In this document: one piece after another, positions 32,957-40,945 of the stretch
Layout of the letters: each line of letters starts with the position of its first letter
Position numbering within the stretch: position 1 is the stretch's first letter
Source of the DNA: Amycolatopsis pittospori
GTDB lineage: Bacteria > Actinomycetota > Actinomycetes > Mycobacteriales > Pseudonocardiaceae
Length of the DNA stretch: 49,592 bases
NCBI RefSeq assembly: GCF_013870525.1
Contig: NZ_JACBXD010000060.1
Location: forward strand, 1 to 49,592
Direction of reading: 5' to 3'
The notes under the pieces: model-generated
What the model saw: the letters and a program-made list of their open reading frames with translations, nothing else
What the model was told of the DNA's origin: nothing
Database searches by the model: none
Translations under genes and position numbers: made by a program

Positions 32957-33022
32957 CCGCATTCAGTCCTCTGGATGCGGTCCTTGCGCGTGCAACTACC
33001 GCATCCAGAGGACTGAATGCGG
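32957..33022. repeat. Palindrome family A, copy 2
   Basis: 25-bp perfect arms at 32957-32981 and 32998-33022 around a 16-base centre that can itself fold (TTGC/GCAA). Each arm contains CCGCAT...ATGCGG. Copy 3 at 33228-33293 differs at only two positions and has the same orientation. Confidence 0.85.
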
Positions 33023-33073
33023 AGGGCGCGGTGGGGCGTGAGGGGCACCGCAGGTGCGTGGTGGGCGGTTTCG

Positions 33074-33219
33074 CGTGATCAGCGGGACGACACACGTGAT
33101 CAGCGGGACGACACACGTGACTGGATGGACGTCGGGCCCCTGAACCCGGCCGCACGCGTGTCGTCCGCCCAGACACCCGTGCCGTCCGTTGGATCACACG
33201 TGCCGTCCCGCTGGTCACG
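33074..33219. repeat. Six-unit 21-bp array: three forward, 20-bp centre, three inverted
   Basis: Forward units are 33074-33094, 33095-33115 (identical) and 33116-33136. The centre is 33137-33156. Inverted units are 33157-33177, 33178-33198 and 33199-33219. Read in one orientation, all six share GTG at unit positions 2-4 and GGACG at 12-16. The junctions create CACGTG. There is no gene inside and no spacer between units. The function is unknown; candidates are a multi-site operator, a replication or partition site, or a structured RNA. Confidence 0.85.
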
Positions 33220-33227
33220 CGGTTCGC

Positions 33228-33293
33228 CCGCATTTAGTCCTCTGGATGCGGTACTTGCGCGTGCAACTACCGCATCCAGAGGACTGAATGCGG
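33228..33293. repeat. Palindrome family A, copy 3
   Basis: 25-bp arms at 33228-33252 and 33269-33293 with one T:G position. It is a direct repeat of copy 2 at a distance of 271 bp, and the two flank the six-unit array. Confidence 0.85.
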
Positions 33294-33413
33294 AGGGCGT
33301 TGGGCCGGATAGTTAGCGGGACTCACGACTTCCGGCGGTGCCCAGGGCAAAGCCCACCTCCTACCGTCGATCACGGCCGCCTCGTCGGCGGTCTGACTGG
33401 GAGGTGTACCCCG

Positions 33414-35399
33414 ATGCGATCGTCTCTCCGACGAGCCCCACTCAGAACACTCGCCGTACTCGCCACCGTCGCACTGTTGCCGGGTCTTCTCGCTCAACCC
33501 GCGTCCGCCGCGGCGCCCGTGAAGGGCTGGCCCGCCCCGATCGACGGGTCGACCTGGGAGAACCAGGACCACATGACGTGGGACGACTACCGCAAGCCGC
33601 CCGGCACCAACTGGGCCGACCCGGCGCTGAAGCCGACCAAGCGGATGTTCAAGGGCGCCGTGGTGCTCGCGGACTACCCGGACCAGGAATTCGCCGTCAC
33701 GCAGCCCACGCATTCGACGGTGTTCGGCAACCCCGGCCCCGCCGCCAGCAACGTCCCGCGCGCGAACGTCGCGAAGTTCTACCAGGACTTCCTCAACAAG
33801 CCCCAGGCCCTCAACCAGGGCCACACGATCAACGAGTACTGGATGGAGGACTCCGGCGGCCGGATGGGCGTCGACCTGACCGCGTTCGGGCCGTACCGGC
33901 TGCCCGGCAAGTCCTTCGAATACGGCATGGAGTTCCAGCCGGACGCGTGCCCGCCGGACGCGAACTGCAAGCGTGACCTGCGTGCCGACGCCGGCGCGGC
34001 CTGGCGCGCGGACGTGGGTGACGTCTCCAAGCAGTTCGACTTCGTCTTCTATCTTTCCGCCGGCCAGGACGAGAGTTCGACCTGGCAGGAATTCGGCGTG
34101 ATGAAGTTCGGTGAGCCCGGGAACGTGCCCGCCGAATTCGGTCCCGGTGTCGCGGGAATGCCGAATGCCGCGTCCACCCGCTATGTTCCGTGGACGTCGT
34201 GGAAATCGGCGGCGAGTATCTGGCCGAACGCGGTCACCGGTTCCTCGACCCAGGCAGAAAGCTCGGGTCAGGCGGTTTACGCGCACGAATTGAGCCACAT
34301 CCTCGGCATCGGCGACAACTACAACAACCCGTTCGGCACTCCGCCGTCGCGTGCTTACACCGGACCGTGGGAGATGATGTCGCGCGGTAGCTTCAACGGT
34401 CCCGGCGGACCGCACACACGCTGGCAGATCCCGGCGACGCAGGGTGGCTCGATGGGGTCACACCACATGCTGCGCACCAAGATGAAGCTCGACATCATCG
34501 ACCCCGAAGACGTGCTCAAACTCGACCGGAACCAGCTCGCGAAGTCGGGTCCGGTTTCGGCGCGGATCACCGCGCGTTCGGTGCTTCCCGGCCAGGGCGC
34601 CTACAGCGGAATCACCATCGCCCTCCCCGGCGGGGACCTTTCGCCGAAATGTGATCGCTCCAAGGATCCGTTCTGCGACGGCGGTGGCTACAACAATTAC
34701 ACCGTCGAGGTCGTCGACCGGATGGGCAGCGATTCCTTCGCCCCCGATTCCGGCGTCATCATCGCGAAGACGAAGAACCAGGACAACGCGCCGTTCGAAT
34801 GGATCGTCGACGCGCATCCGGCCGACATCGGCATGACCGACTACAAGAAGCCGGACGGCACCGCGGTCCCGATCCCCATCGGCGACTACCGCCAGCTCAA
34901 CGACGCCGCGTTCAAGGCGGGTACCGGTTCCGCGAGCAAGTACGAGTACACCGACGAGGCCAACAGGCTGAAGTTCCTGGTCTCGGACGTCGAGCGCGAC
35001 CGCAAGGGCGTGCTCTCCTACGTCGTCACGGTGGCTTCGCTCGACGGCGCCGGCTCGCAGGCCCGGGGCGTCTCGCTGTGGCCTTCGGTCCCGGCGTTCG
35101 CCAAGCAGGGGCTCGCGACCTGCTCGTTCCCGGTGCTCAACACGGGCGACGCGAAGGGTGCGGCGGCGCCGTTCGACACCGACACCTACCGCCTGAGCGC
35201 GTCCACCAACGCGAAGGGCTGGGAGGTCCGGCTGCCGAACGAGCTGTCCACGGTCCCGTTCGGCGGGCGCTCGTCGGCGACGGCGCACGCCAAGCGGGCC
35301 GCGGGCGGTGACCACGTCGCGCAGATCAAGCTGACCGCGACGTCGATCGCCGACCCGGCCAAGACGGCGACGTCGTTCTGCGCCGCTTTCGCCTTCTAG
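33414..35399 (+). CDS. Secreted M6-type metalloprotease (immune inhibitor A-like)
   Basis: 661 residues from ATG 33414 with GGGAGGTG upstream. A signal peptide (RSSLRRAPLRTLAVLATVA... ASAAAP) covers residues 1-36. The zinc site is HELSH (291-295) followed by ILGIGDNYNNP, where the Asp may replace the usual third ligand region of M6 peptidases; an M-S-R-G-S-F segment after PWEMM resembles a Met turn. Cys pairs in CPPDANC and CDRSKDPFC may form disulfides. The C-terminal third looks like beta-sandwich domains. It is probably an exported protease. It interrupts the prmC-sua5 order and has its own hairpin terminator. Confidence 0.75.
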   Translation: MRSSLRRAPLRTLAVLATVALLPGLLAQPASAAAPVKGWPAPIDGSTWENQDHMTWDDYRKPPGTNWADPALKPTKRMFKGAVVLADYPDQEFAVTQPTHSTVFGNPGPAASNVPRANVAKFYQDFLNKPQALNQGHTINEYWMEDSGGRMGVDLTAFGPYRLPGKSFEYGMEFQPDACPPDANCKRDLRADAGAAWRADVGDVSKQFDFVFYLSAGQDESSTWQEFGVMKFGEPGNVPAEFGPGVAGMPNAASTRYVPWTSWKSAASIWPNAVTGSSTQAESSGQAVYAHELSHILGIGDNYNNPFGTPPSRAYTGPWEMMSRGSFNGPGGPHTRWQIPATQGGSMGSHHMLRTKMKLDIIDPEDVLKLDRNQLAKSGPVSARITARSVLPGQGAYSGITIALPGGDLSPKCDRSKDPFCDGGGYNNYTVEVVDRMGSDSFAPDSGVIIAKTKNQDNAPFEWIVDAHPADIGMTDYKKPDGTAVPIPIGDYRQLNDAAFKAGTGSASKYEYTDEANRLKFLVSDVERDRKGVLSYVVTVASLDGAGSQARGVSLWPSVPAFAKQGLATCSFPVLNTGDAKGAAAPFDTDTYRLSASTNAKGWEVRLPNELSTVPFGGRSSATAHAKRAAGGDHVAQIKLTATSIADPAKTATSFCAAFAF

Positions 35400-35412
35400 G
35401 GGAGAGCTACCG

Positions 35413-35465
35413 GTCATGAAAGGGTCTTTCAGGATGAAAAATGTCCTGAAAGACCCTTTCATGAC
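35413..35465 (+). terminator. Perfect 22-bp hairpin after the metalloprotease (family B)
   Basis: Arms 35413-35434 and 35444-35465 are perfect complements with a 9-base A-rich loop. Each arm contains TGAAAG-GGT-CTTTCA, itself a dyad. Confidence 0.75.
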
Positions 35466-35504
35466 ACCCCGGGAGGTGCGGGCCGGGCCGTGGCGGGACA
35501 GGGC

Positions 35505-35510
35505 TAGGCT
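35505..35510 (+). promoter_or_regulatory. -10 element of sua5 (leaderless)
   Basis: TAGGCT ends 8 bases before ATG 35519, and no Shine-Dalgarno sequence is present. Confidence 0.4.
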
Positions 35511-35518
35511 GACCTGCC

Positions 35519-36169
35519 ATGAGCGCGGTGTACGACTGCAGCAAGCGTGACACGCGGGCCGACGGGCTCGCCGCGGCGGCGAGCGCGGTGCGCTCCAGCC
35601 GTCTCGTGGTCCTCCCGACCGACACGGTCTACGGCATCGGCGCGGACGCCTTCGATTCCGGCGCCGTGCAATCCCTCCTGCGGGCCAAGAACCGCGGCCC
35701 GGACATGCCGGTCGGCGTCCTCGTCGGCTCCTGGTCCACTGTGGACGGACTGGTGCTCGGCACGCCGCCGCAGGCCCGCGCGCTCATCGAGGCCTTCTGG
35801 CCCGGCGACCTCTCCATCGTCCTGCCGCACGCCCCGAGCCTGCAGTGGGATCTGGGTCAGTCACGCGGAACGGTGATGCTGCGGATGCCGCTTCACCCGG
35901 TCGCGTTGGAACTGCTGCGTGACGTCGGCCCGATGGCGGTCTCCAGTGCGAACGTCTCCGGCCAGCCGCCGGCGTCGACCGCGCAGGAGGCGGTCGACCA
36001 GCTCGGCGACAGCGTCGCGGTGTACCTCGACGGCGGGTCCACGGGCGACCCCGTTCCGTCCTCGATGGTCGATCTCACCGGCGACGACCCGGTCATCCTG
36101 CGTGAGGGCGCGGTCAGCCGCGCCGCCATCGCGGAAGTACTCGGCGTGCCCGCGGAGTCGCTGGCCTAG
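35519..36169 (+). CDS. sua5: L-threonylcarbamoyladenylate synthase (Sua5/YwlC/YrdC)
   Basis: 216 residues from ATG 35519. Family motifs: LVVLPTDTVYGIGADAF near residue 30, LLRAKNRGPDMPVGVLVGS (the KxR...P substrate-binding region), FWPGDLSIVLP, VMLRMPLHP and SSANVSGQPP. It makes threonylcarbamoyl-AMP from threonine, bicarbonate and ATP for t6A modification of tRNA reading ANN codons. It is the short form lacking the Sua5 C-terminal domain. The prmC-sua5-wecA-atp order is typical of actinobacteria; here the metalloprotease gene separates prmC from sua5. Confidence 0.9.
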   Translation: MSAVYDCSKRDTRADGLAAAASAVRSSRLVVLPTDTVYGIGADAFDSGAVQSLLRAKNRGPDMPVGVLVGSWSTVDGLVLGTPPQARALIEAFWPGDLSIVLPHAPSLQWDLGQSRGTVMLRMPLHPVALELLRDVGPMAVSSANVSGQPPASTAQEAVDQLGDSVAVYLDGGSTGDPVPSSMVDLTGDDPVILREGAVSRAAIAEVLGVPAESLA

Positions 36170-36212
36170 TCACCGGCCCAGTACCGTTCGCCGCCGCATC
36201 CCCCTGGCGCGG

Positions 36213-36248
36213 TAGCGTGTTCAGGTGACTTGGACCTCGGCGGCGTAA
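36213..36248 (+). promoter_or_regulatory. Promoter and possible 7-codon leader ORF before wecA
   Basis: TAGCGT (36213-36218) ends 6 bases before GTG 36225, which opens a seven-codon frame (MTWTSAA) ending TAA 36246-36248, seven bases before the wecA ATG. wecA has no Shine-Dalgarno sequence of its own, so re-initiation after a leaderless mini-ORF is a reasonable model. Confidence 0.4.
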
Positions 36249-36254
36249 CGCACC

Positions 36255-37406
36255 ATGCCTCCTACGCAAGGCCTCCCGATCCGGGAGTACATCCTCGTCG
36301 CCCTCACCGCGGCGGCCGTTACCTTCCTGCTCACCGGCGTGGTTCGCCGGGTCGCCATCCGGATCGGCGCGATCGCCAACCCGCGGGCTCGCGACGTCCA
36401 CGTCACGCCGATCCCGCGGATGGGCGGCATCGGCATCTTCCTGGGCGTCGCCGCCGCGATGGGACTCGCGCACCAGTTGCCCGCGCTGAGCCGCGGCTTC
36501 GACTTCTCCTTCGACTCGCTGGGCGTGCTGCTCGCGGCCGGGGTCATCTCCCTGATCGGCGCGCTCGACGACCGGTTCGAACTGGACGCCTGGACGAAGC
36601 TCGCCGGGCAGGTCATGTGCGCCGGGATCCTGGTGATCTTCGGCGTGCAATGGGTGTCGTTCTGGGTGCCGTGGGGAGGCGGCGACGGATCCTTCGGCCA
36701 GGTGCTCGTGCTGGACAAGAACCAGGGCGCGCTGCTGACCGTCGTGCTGGTGGTCGTCATGGTCAACGCGATGAACTTCGTCGACGGCCTCGACGGGCTC
36801 GCCGGCGGTCTCGGGTTCATCGCCGCCGCGGCGACGTGCTCGTTCTCGCTCGGCCTGCTCGACTCCTCGGGCGGCGACGTCGGCGCGTACCCGCCCGCCC
36901 TCATCGCGGCCACGCTCGCCGGGGCCTGTCTGGGGTTCCTGCCGTACAACTTCCAGCCCGCGAAGATCTTCATGGGCGACTCGGGTTCGATGATGATCGG
37001 CCTCATGCTGGCCGGCGCGACGACGTCCGCGTCGGGTCGCGTGCCCTATCCGCAGTTCAGCGGTAAGGACGCGCTCGCGCTGCTCTCACCGCTGGTCGTG
37101 GTCGCCGCGGTCCTTTTCGTACCGTTGCTCGACCTGATCATGGCGGTCATCCGCCGTACCCGCCGCGGCGAGAGCCCGTTCGCCGCGGACAAGATGCACC
37201 TGCACCACCGGTTGCTGGAGATCGGCCACTCGCAGCGCCGCGCGGTCCTGCTCATCTACTTGTGGGCGGGCCTGCTCGCGTTCGGCGCCGTCTCGGTGAC
37301 GTTGTTCGACGATGTCGCGGTTTTCTGGATTGTCGGATTCGGTTTCCTGCTGGCCACCCTGGTGTCGGTCATCCCCAGGCTGCGGTCGCGGAACCGGACC
37401 GCCTGA
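36255..37406 (+). CDS. wecA: Undecaprenyl-phosphate GlcNAc-1-phosphate transferase (WecA/Rfe/TagO family)
   Basis: 383 residues from ATG 36255. An eleven-span PNPT-family membrane enzyme. Motifs: catalytic DD in ALDDRFELDAWTKL, NAMNFVDGLDGLAGG, KIFMGDSGSMMIG, and the HxHHR-type MHLHHRLLEIGHS near the end. It transfers a sugar-1-phosphate (GlcNAc) from the UDP-sugar to decaprenyl or undecaprenyl phosphate, the first step of arabinogalactan or teichoic-type polymer linkage. The position before the ATP synthase operon matches mycobacterial rfe. Confidence 0.9.
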   Translation: MPPTQGLPIREYILVALTAAAVTFLLTGVVRRVAIRIGAIANPRARDVHVTPIPRMGGIGIFLGVAAAMGLAHQLPALSRGFDFSFDSLGVLLAAGVISLIGALDDRFELDAWTKLAGQVMCAGILVIFGVQWVSFWVPWGGGDGSFGQVLVLDKNQGALLTVVLVVVMVNAMNFVDGLDGLAGGLGFIAAAATCSFSLGLLDSSGGDVGAYPPALIAATLAGACLGFLPYNFQPAKIFMGDSGSMMIGLMLAGATTSASGRVPYPQFSGKDALALLSPLVVVAAVLFVPLLDLIMAVIRRTRRGESPFAADKMHLHHRLLEIGHSQRRAVLLIYLWAGLLAFGAVSVTLFDDVAVFWIVGFGFLLATLVSVIPRLRSRNRTA

Positions 37407-37462
37407 AAGACGCGATCCGCGCGCGCCTACACTGGTCGGCTGAGACGACCAGGGAGTTTTCT

Positions 37463-37918
37463 GTGAGCGAGACCGAAAAGACCGTCGAGGCGGAGGAGAA
37501 CCCTCACGCCAAGGTGGTTCTGCAGGCGGCCAACGCGATGACCAAGGCTTCGCTGATCTTCACGCCGCCCGCGGTCCTGGTCTGCATCGTCGTCTTCACC
37601 ATCCTCAATGGAGTGACCGGTCTCGTCGGTTCGCTCATCGGCGGCGTGCTCGCCATCCTCTCCGCGCTCGCGACGCTGGGCATGATGCGCATGAGCGCGG
37701 GGATGGACCCGATGTTCGTGATGGTGATCGCTCTCGGTGGTTACGTCTTCAAGATCTTGATCCTCTTCGTGGCGTTGACCCTGCTCCGCGGGGCCACCTG
37801 GCTGCACCCGATGTCGCTGGGGATCACCATGATCGTCGCGATCCTGCTGGCCGCCGCGGTGGAGTTCAACGCGTTCCGCAAGACCAAGATCCCGACGATC
37901 ATCCCGGCTTCCCGCTGA
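37463..37918 (+). CDS. atpI: ATP synthase protein I-like
   Basis: 151 residues from GTG 37463, chosen for AGGGAG upstream; the open frame continues back into wecA but that part is not conserved. Four membrane spans are visible (FTPPAVLVCIVVFTIL, TGLVGSLIGGVLAIL, PMFVMVIALGGYVFKILILFVAL, SLGITMIVAILLAAAVEF). The position directly before atpB identifies it as the AtpI/unknown-1 subunit that helps assemble the c-ring or import Mg. TACACT (37428-37433) is a possible -10 box. Confidence 0.75.
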   Translation: MSETEKTVEAEENPHAKVVLQAANAMTKASLIFTPPAVLVCIVVFTILNGVTGLVGSLIGGVLAILSALATLGMMRMSAGMDPMFVMVIALGGYVFKILILFVALTLLRGATWLHPMSLGITMIVAILLAAAVEFNAFRKTKIPTIIPASR

Positions 37919-38297
37919 TCGCGGGACCGAGGTCCTGACCTGGGACGGGACCTAGGTCCTCGGCCGATCGGGGGCAATGTAGTACGCCTGTACGGCCCGT
38001 CCGAACCTGCTGATATGGTCCGCGTATGGGCGGCGGCCTCGGCTGCCGGCTCCCGATGACGAACCCCGAACAGCAGTGTGGCGACGGTGTTGAATCGTCC
38101 CTTCGTACCCGCTGGTAGGCGTCTGTCTCCCGGGAGCACTGCATCGAGAATCCTCGTGTGCGGAACGTGAAACCGTGTTCAGCACATCGTGGGGTGGCCG
38201 CCTCCGACGGCCCGATACGTGTCGGGTACGTTAAGTCCAGATCGTGACGATTCCCCCGGCGGAGTGAACGCCGGCCGGGAGAACCGGAAGGAGCCCA
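37919..38297 (+). promoter_or_regulatory. Gene-free region between atpI and atpB with two palindromes
   Basis: GGGACCGAGGTCCT (37923-37936) and GGGACCTAGGTCCT (37947-37960) each contain a 12-base dyad (the second perfect) with centres 24 bp apart. They could be tandem operators or the arms of one hairpin. The remaining 330 bases are non-coding by my reading. Possible promoter hexamers include TACGTT near 38228. atpB has AAGGAG just before its GTG. Confidence 0.5.
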
Positions 38298-39095
38298 GTG
38301 GGCGCGCTGGTACTAGCCGAGGGTGCGGAGTTCACGCCGCCAGGCGTAAAAGACTTCAACCTGCCGCCGTTGTTCGGCTCCGGCTATTGGTTGAGCTTCA
38401 CCAAGCCGATGTTGCTGGTGGTCATCTCCCTGCTCATCATCATCACTTACTTCATGCTCGCCTCGCGCAAGCTGAAGGTCGTCCCGGGTAAGGGACAGTT
38501 CTTCGCGGAGTCCGTCTACAACTTCGGGCGTAACAACATCGCCCGTGAGCAGATCGGCTCCAAGGACTTCAAGCCGTTCATCCCGCTGGTGCTCGGGCTG
38601 TTCTCCTTCATTCTGGTGAACAACCTGTTCGGGATCATTCCGTTCTTCCAGTTCCCGACGATGGCGCGAGTCGGCTTCCCGGTCGCGCTGGCGTTCCTTG
38701 TTGTTTACCCGGTGTACCACTACGTCGGGTTCAAACGCCACGGTTTCAAGGGTTACCTGAAGAAGGAACTGGCGCCCGCGGGCATTCCCGGATTCGTTCT
38801 GCCGCTGTACTCCACCATCGAGTTCGCGCAGAAGTTCTTCATCGCGCCGGCCACGCTGGCGATCCGAGTCTTCGCGGCGATGTTCGCCGGCCACCTGATC
38901 ATCATGGTCTTCACCCTCGGCGGAAGTTTCCTTCTGACCGACGGAGAAGGCGCCGTGAAGCTGGTGTCGCCGGTGGCGTTCCTGTTCGCGATCGCGATGA
39001 CCTTCCTGGAGGCATTCATCCAGGTCCTGCAGGCCTACATTTTCGCACTGTTGTCCGCAGGGTACATCGGCGCCGCACTGGCGTCGGAGCACTGA
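38298..39095 (+). CDS. atpB: ATP synthase F0 subunit a
   Basis: 265 residues from GTG 38298 with GGAAGGAG upstream. Multi-span membrane protein; the essential Arg of the proton channel is in LAIRVFAAMFAGHL, and FIQVLQAYIFALLSAGYI is the conserved last span. NNLFGIIPFFQFP is the typical central motif. It forms the two half-channels for protons next to the c-ring. First gene of the atpBEFHAGDC operon. Confidence 0.95.
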   Translation: MGALVLAEGAEFTPPGVKDFNLPPLFGSGYWLSFTKPMLLVVISLLIIITYFMLASRKLKVVPGKGQFFAESVYNFGRNNIAREQIGSKDFKPFIPLVLGLFSFILVNNLFGIIPFFQFPTMARVGFPVALAFLVVYPVYHYVGFKRHGFKGYLKKELAPAGIPGFVLPLYSTIEFAQKFFIAPATLAIRVFAAMFAGHLIIMVFTLGGSFLLTDGEGAVKLVSPVAFLFAIAMTFLEAFIQVLQAYIFALLSAGYIGAALASEH

Positions 39096-39157
39096 GAGAA
39101 CACCAAAAGCCCCCGATCCGCGTGAGTCGCGCGGACCGAGTTTGAAGGGAAACGCAC

Positions 39158-39409
39158 GTGAGCAACATCGTTCTTGCGCAGGCTGCCGAGGCCGCTGTCG
39201 ACATCAACCCGGGTCTCGCCGCCATCGGTTACGGCCTCGGCGCGATCGGCCCCGGTATCGGTGTGGGTCTGATCTTCGCCGCCGTCATCAACGGCACCGC
39301 TCGCCAGCCGGAGGCGCAGGGCAAGCTCCAGGGCATCGCCTACTCGACCTTCGTGCTGACCGAGGTGTTGGCGCTGATCGGTATCGTCATCTACTTCCTC
39401 GCCTCCTGA
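39158..39409 (+). CDS. atpE: ATP synthase F0 subunit c
   Basis: 83 residues from GTG 39158 with GAAGGGAAA upstream. A two-helix hairpin: first helix with GYGLGAIGPGIGVGLIFAA (Gly-rich packing), loop ARQPEAQGKL, second helix STFVLTEVLALIGIVIYFLA with the proton-binding Glu. No Na-binding ligand pattern is seen, so a proton ring is expected. This Glu helix is the bedaquiline target in mycobacteria. A 62-base spacer separates it from atpB. Confidence 0.95.
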   Translation: MSNIVLAQAAEAAVDINPGLAAIGYGLGAIGPGIGVGLIFAAVINGTARQPEAQGKLQGIAYSTFVLTEVLALIGIVIYFLAS

Positions 39410-39440
39410 GTTAGTTCCGCTCATCGCTTAAGGAGACGTT

Positions 39441-40007
39441 GTGCTGAAGACCGAATTGGTGTTGGCCGCCGAAGAAGCGCCCAACCCGATCGTGCCGCAC
39501 GTTCCCGAGCTCATTCTCGGGTTCATCGCCTTCCTTCTGCTGCTGTTCGTTCTGAAGAAGTACGTCGTTCCTCGTTTCGAGGCCACGTACGAAGAGCGGA
39601 CGAGGCTGATCGAGGGTGGCATCGAGAGGGCCGAGAAGGCGCAGGCCGAAGCCGAAGAAAACCTCGCGCAGTACAAGGCGCAGCTGGCGGAAGCCCGTTC
39701 CGAGGCCGCGAAGATCCGCGACGACGCCCGGCTCGAAGCCGAGCAGATCAAGGCGGAGCTTCGTACCGAGGCGGAGGCCGAGTCCCAGCGCATCGTCGCC
39801 CAGGGCCAGGCTCAGCTGCAGGCCCAGAAGGCGCAGATCGTCGCCGAGCTGCGCGCCGAACTCGGCCGTAACTCCATCGAGCTGGCCAGCCGCATCGTCG
39901 GCGAGTCGCTCGCGGACGACGCGCGCCGTCACGGCACCGTGGACCGGTTCCTGGCCGAATTGGAGACCGCCGGTGCCAACGGTGGCGGTCTCGGAGCAGG
40001 GAAGTAG
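39441..40007 (+). CDS. atpF: ATP synthase F0 subunit b
   Basis: 188 residues from GTG 39441 with AAGGAG upstream. One N-terminal membrane span (ELILGFIAFLLLLFVLKKYVVPRF) followed by a long charged coiled coil (residues about 45-165, e.g. ERAEKAQAEAEENLAQYKAQL). It is the peripheral stalk that holds F1. Only one b gene is present here and the delta gene is separate, unlike mycobacteria where b and delta are fused. Confidence 0.95.
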   Translation: MLKTELVLAAEEAPNPIVPHVPELILGFIAFLLLLFVLKKYVVPRFEATYEERTRLIEGGIERAEKAQAEAEENLAQYKAQLAEARSEAAKIRDDARLEAEQIKAELRTEAEAESQRIVAQGQAQLQAQKAQIVAELRAELGRNSIELASRIVGESLADDARRHGTVDRFLAELETAGANGGGLGAGK

Positions 40008-40013
40008 ACCAGA

Positions 40014-40835
40014 ATGACGCTGCATGCTGCGAGCCGTGAAGCGCTCGACCTCGCCGAGAACCGTCTCGGCGAGGTTCTGGCCGCCGCGGGTACGGACCCG
40101 GCGACGGTCGGCGACGAGCTGCTTTCGGTCGTCGCCCTGCTGGACCGGGAGATCGGCCTGCGCCGGGCCGTCGCCGACGGTTCGGCTACGCCCGAGGCCC
40201 GGATCGGCCTCGCCCGCGGGATCCTCGCGGGCAAGGTTTCCGAACCGGCCCTGCAGGTGCTCGACTCCGTGGCGGGCAGCCGCTGGTCGAGCCCGCGTGA
40301 ACTGACCGACGGGCTCGAGGCCCTCGGCCGCTCGGCGCTGCTCACCAGTGCGGAGAAGTCCGGGAACATCGACGCTGTCGAAGACCAGCTTTTCCGGGTC
40401 ACTCGTATCGTTGCGGGTGCGCCGGAGCTCGAACGGGCACTGGCCGACCTGACCGCCCCCGCGGAGGCGAAGCGGACCCTCGTCCGCAACCTGTTCGCCG
40501 ACAAGGTGGACGTGGTCACCGAGACCCTCGTCGAGCAGGTCGTCCTGCGCGCCAAGGGCCGTGGCGTCGGCAACGCCCTCGAGCAGCTGGTCCGGCTGGC
40601 CGCGGAACGCCGTGAACGCTCGGTCGCCCAGGTGACCAGCGCGAGCGCGCTGTCCGACGAGCAGCAGGCTCAGCTGGGCGAGAAGCTCAACGCCCTTTAC
40701 GGACGGCAGCTCGCGCTGCACGTCGAGGTCGACCCGTCACTGGGCGGCGGACTCGTGGTCCGCGTCGGCGACGAGGTCATCGACGGCAGCACCGCGGGCC
40801 GGCTGGACGCGCTACGGCGGCGACTCGCCGGATAG
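40014..40835 (+). CDS. atpH: ATP synthase F1 subunit delta
   Basis: 273 residues from ATG 40014, six bases after atpF. Longer than the E. coli subunit (177), as usual in actinobacteria. The N-terminal helical bundle includes LLSVVALLDREIGLRRAVADGSATPEARIGL, and the conserved C-terminal signature is VDPSLGGGLVVRVGDEVIDGSTAGRLDALRRRL. It joins the b stalk to the top of F1. A 110-base spacer follows before atpA. Confidence 0.95.
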   Translation: MTLHAASREALDLAENRLGEVLAAAGTDPATVGDELLSVVALLDREIGLRRAVADGSATPEARIGLARGILAGKVSEPALQVLDSVAGSRWSSPRELTDGLEALGRSALLTSAEKSGNIDAVEDQLFRVTRIVAGAPELERALADLTAPAEAKRTLVRNLFADKVDVVTETLVEQVVLRAKGRGVGNALEQLVRLAAERRERSVAQVTSASALSDEQQAQLGEKLNALYGRQLALHVEVDPSLGGGLVVRVGDEVIDGSTAGRLDALRRRLAG

Positions 40836-40945
40836 TCGCGGGCCGGGGGCGGGCCCCGTAGGGGGCGGGGAACGACCAGCTTGGCTAGCTGACCCACAAC
40901 AACGACTTTGCACACTGGCACGAACGAAGCGAGAGCGGGATTGAA

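Noticed and set aside
33074..33219. CRISPR array
   Set aside because: The 21-bp units abut with no unique spacers, reverse orientation in the middle, and no cas genes are nearby.
32957..33293. Insertion sequence or MITE
   Set aside because: No transposase and no target-site duplication can be seen around the palindromes. A non-autonomous element cannot be excluded, but the evidence does not support calling it one.
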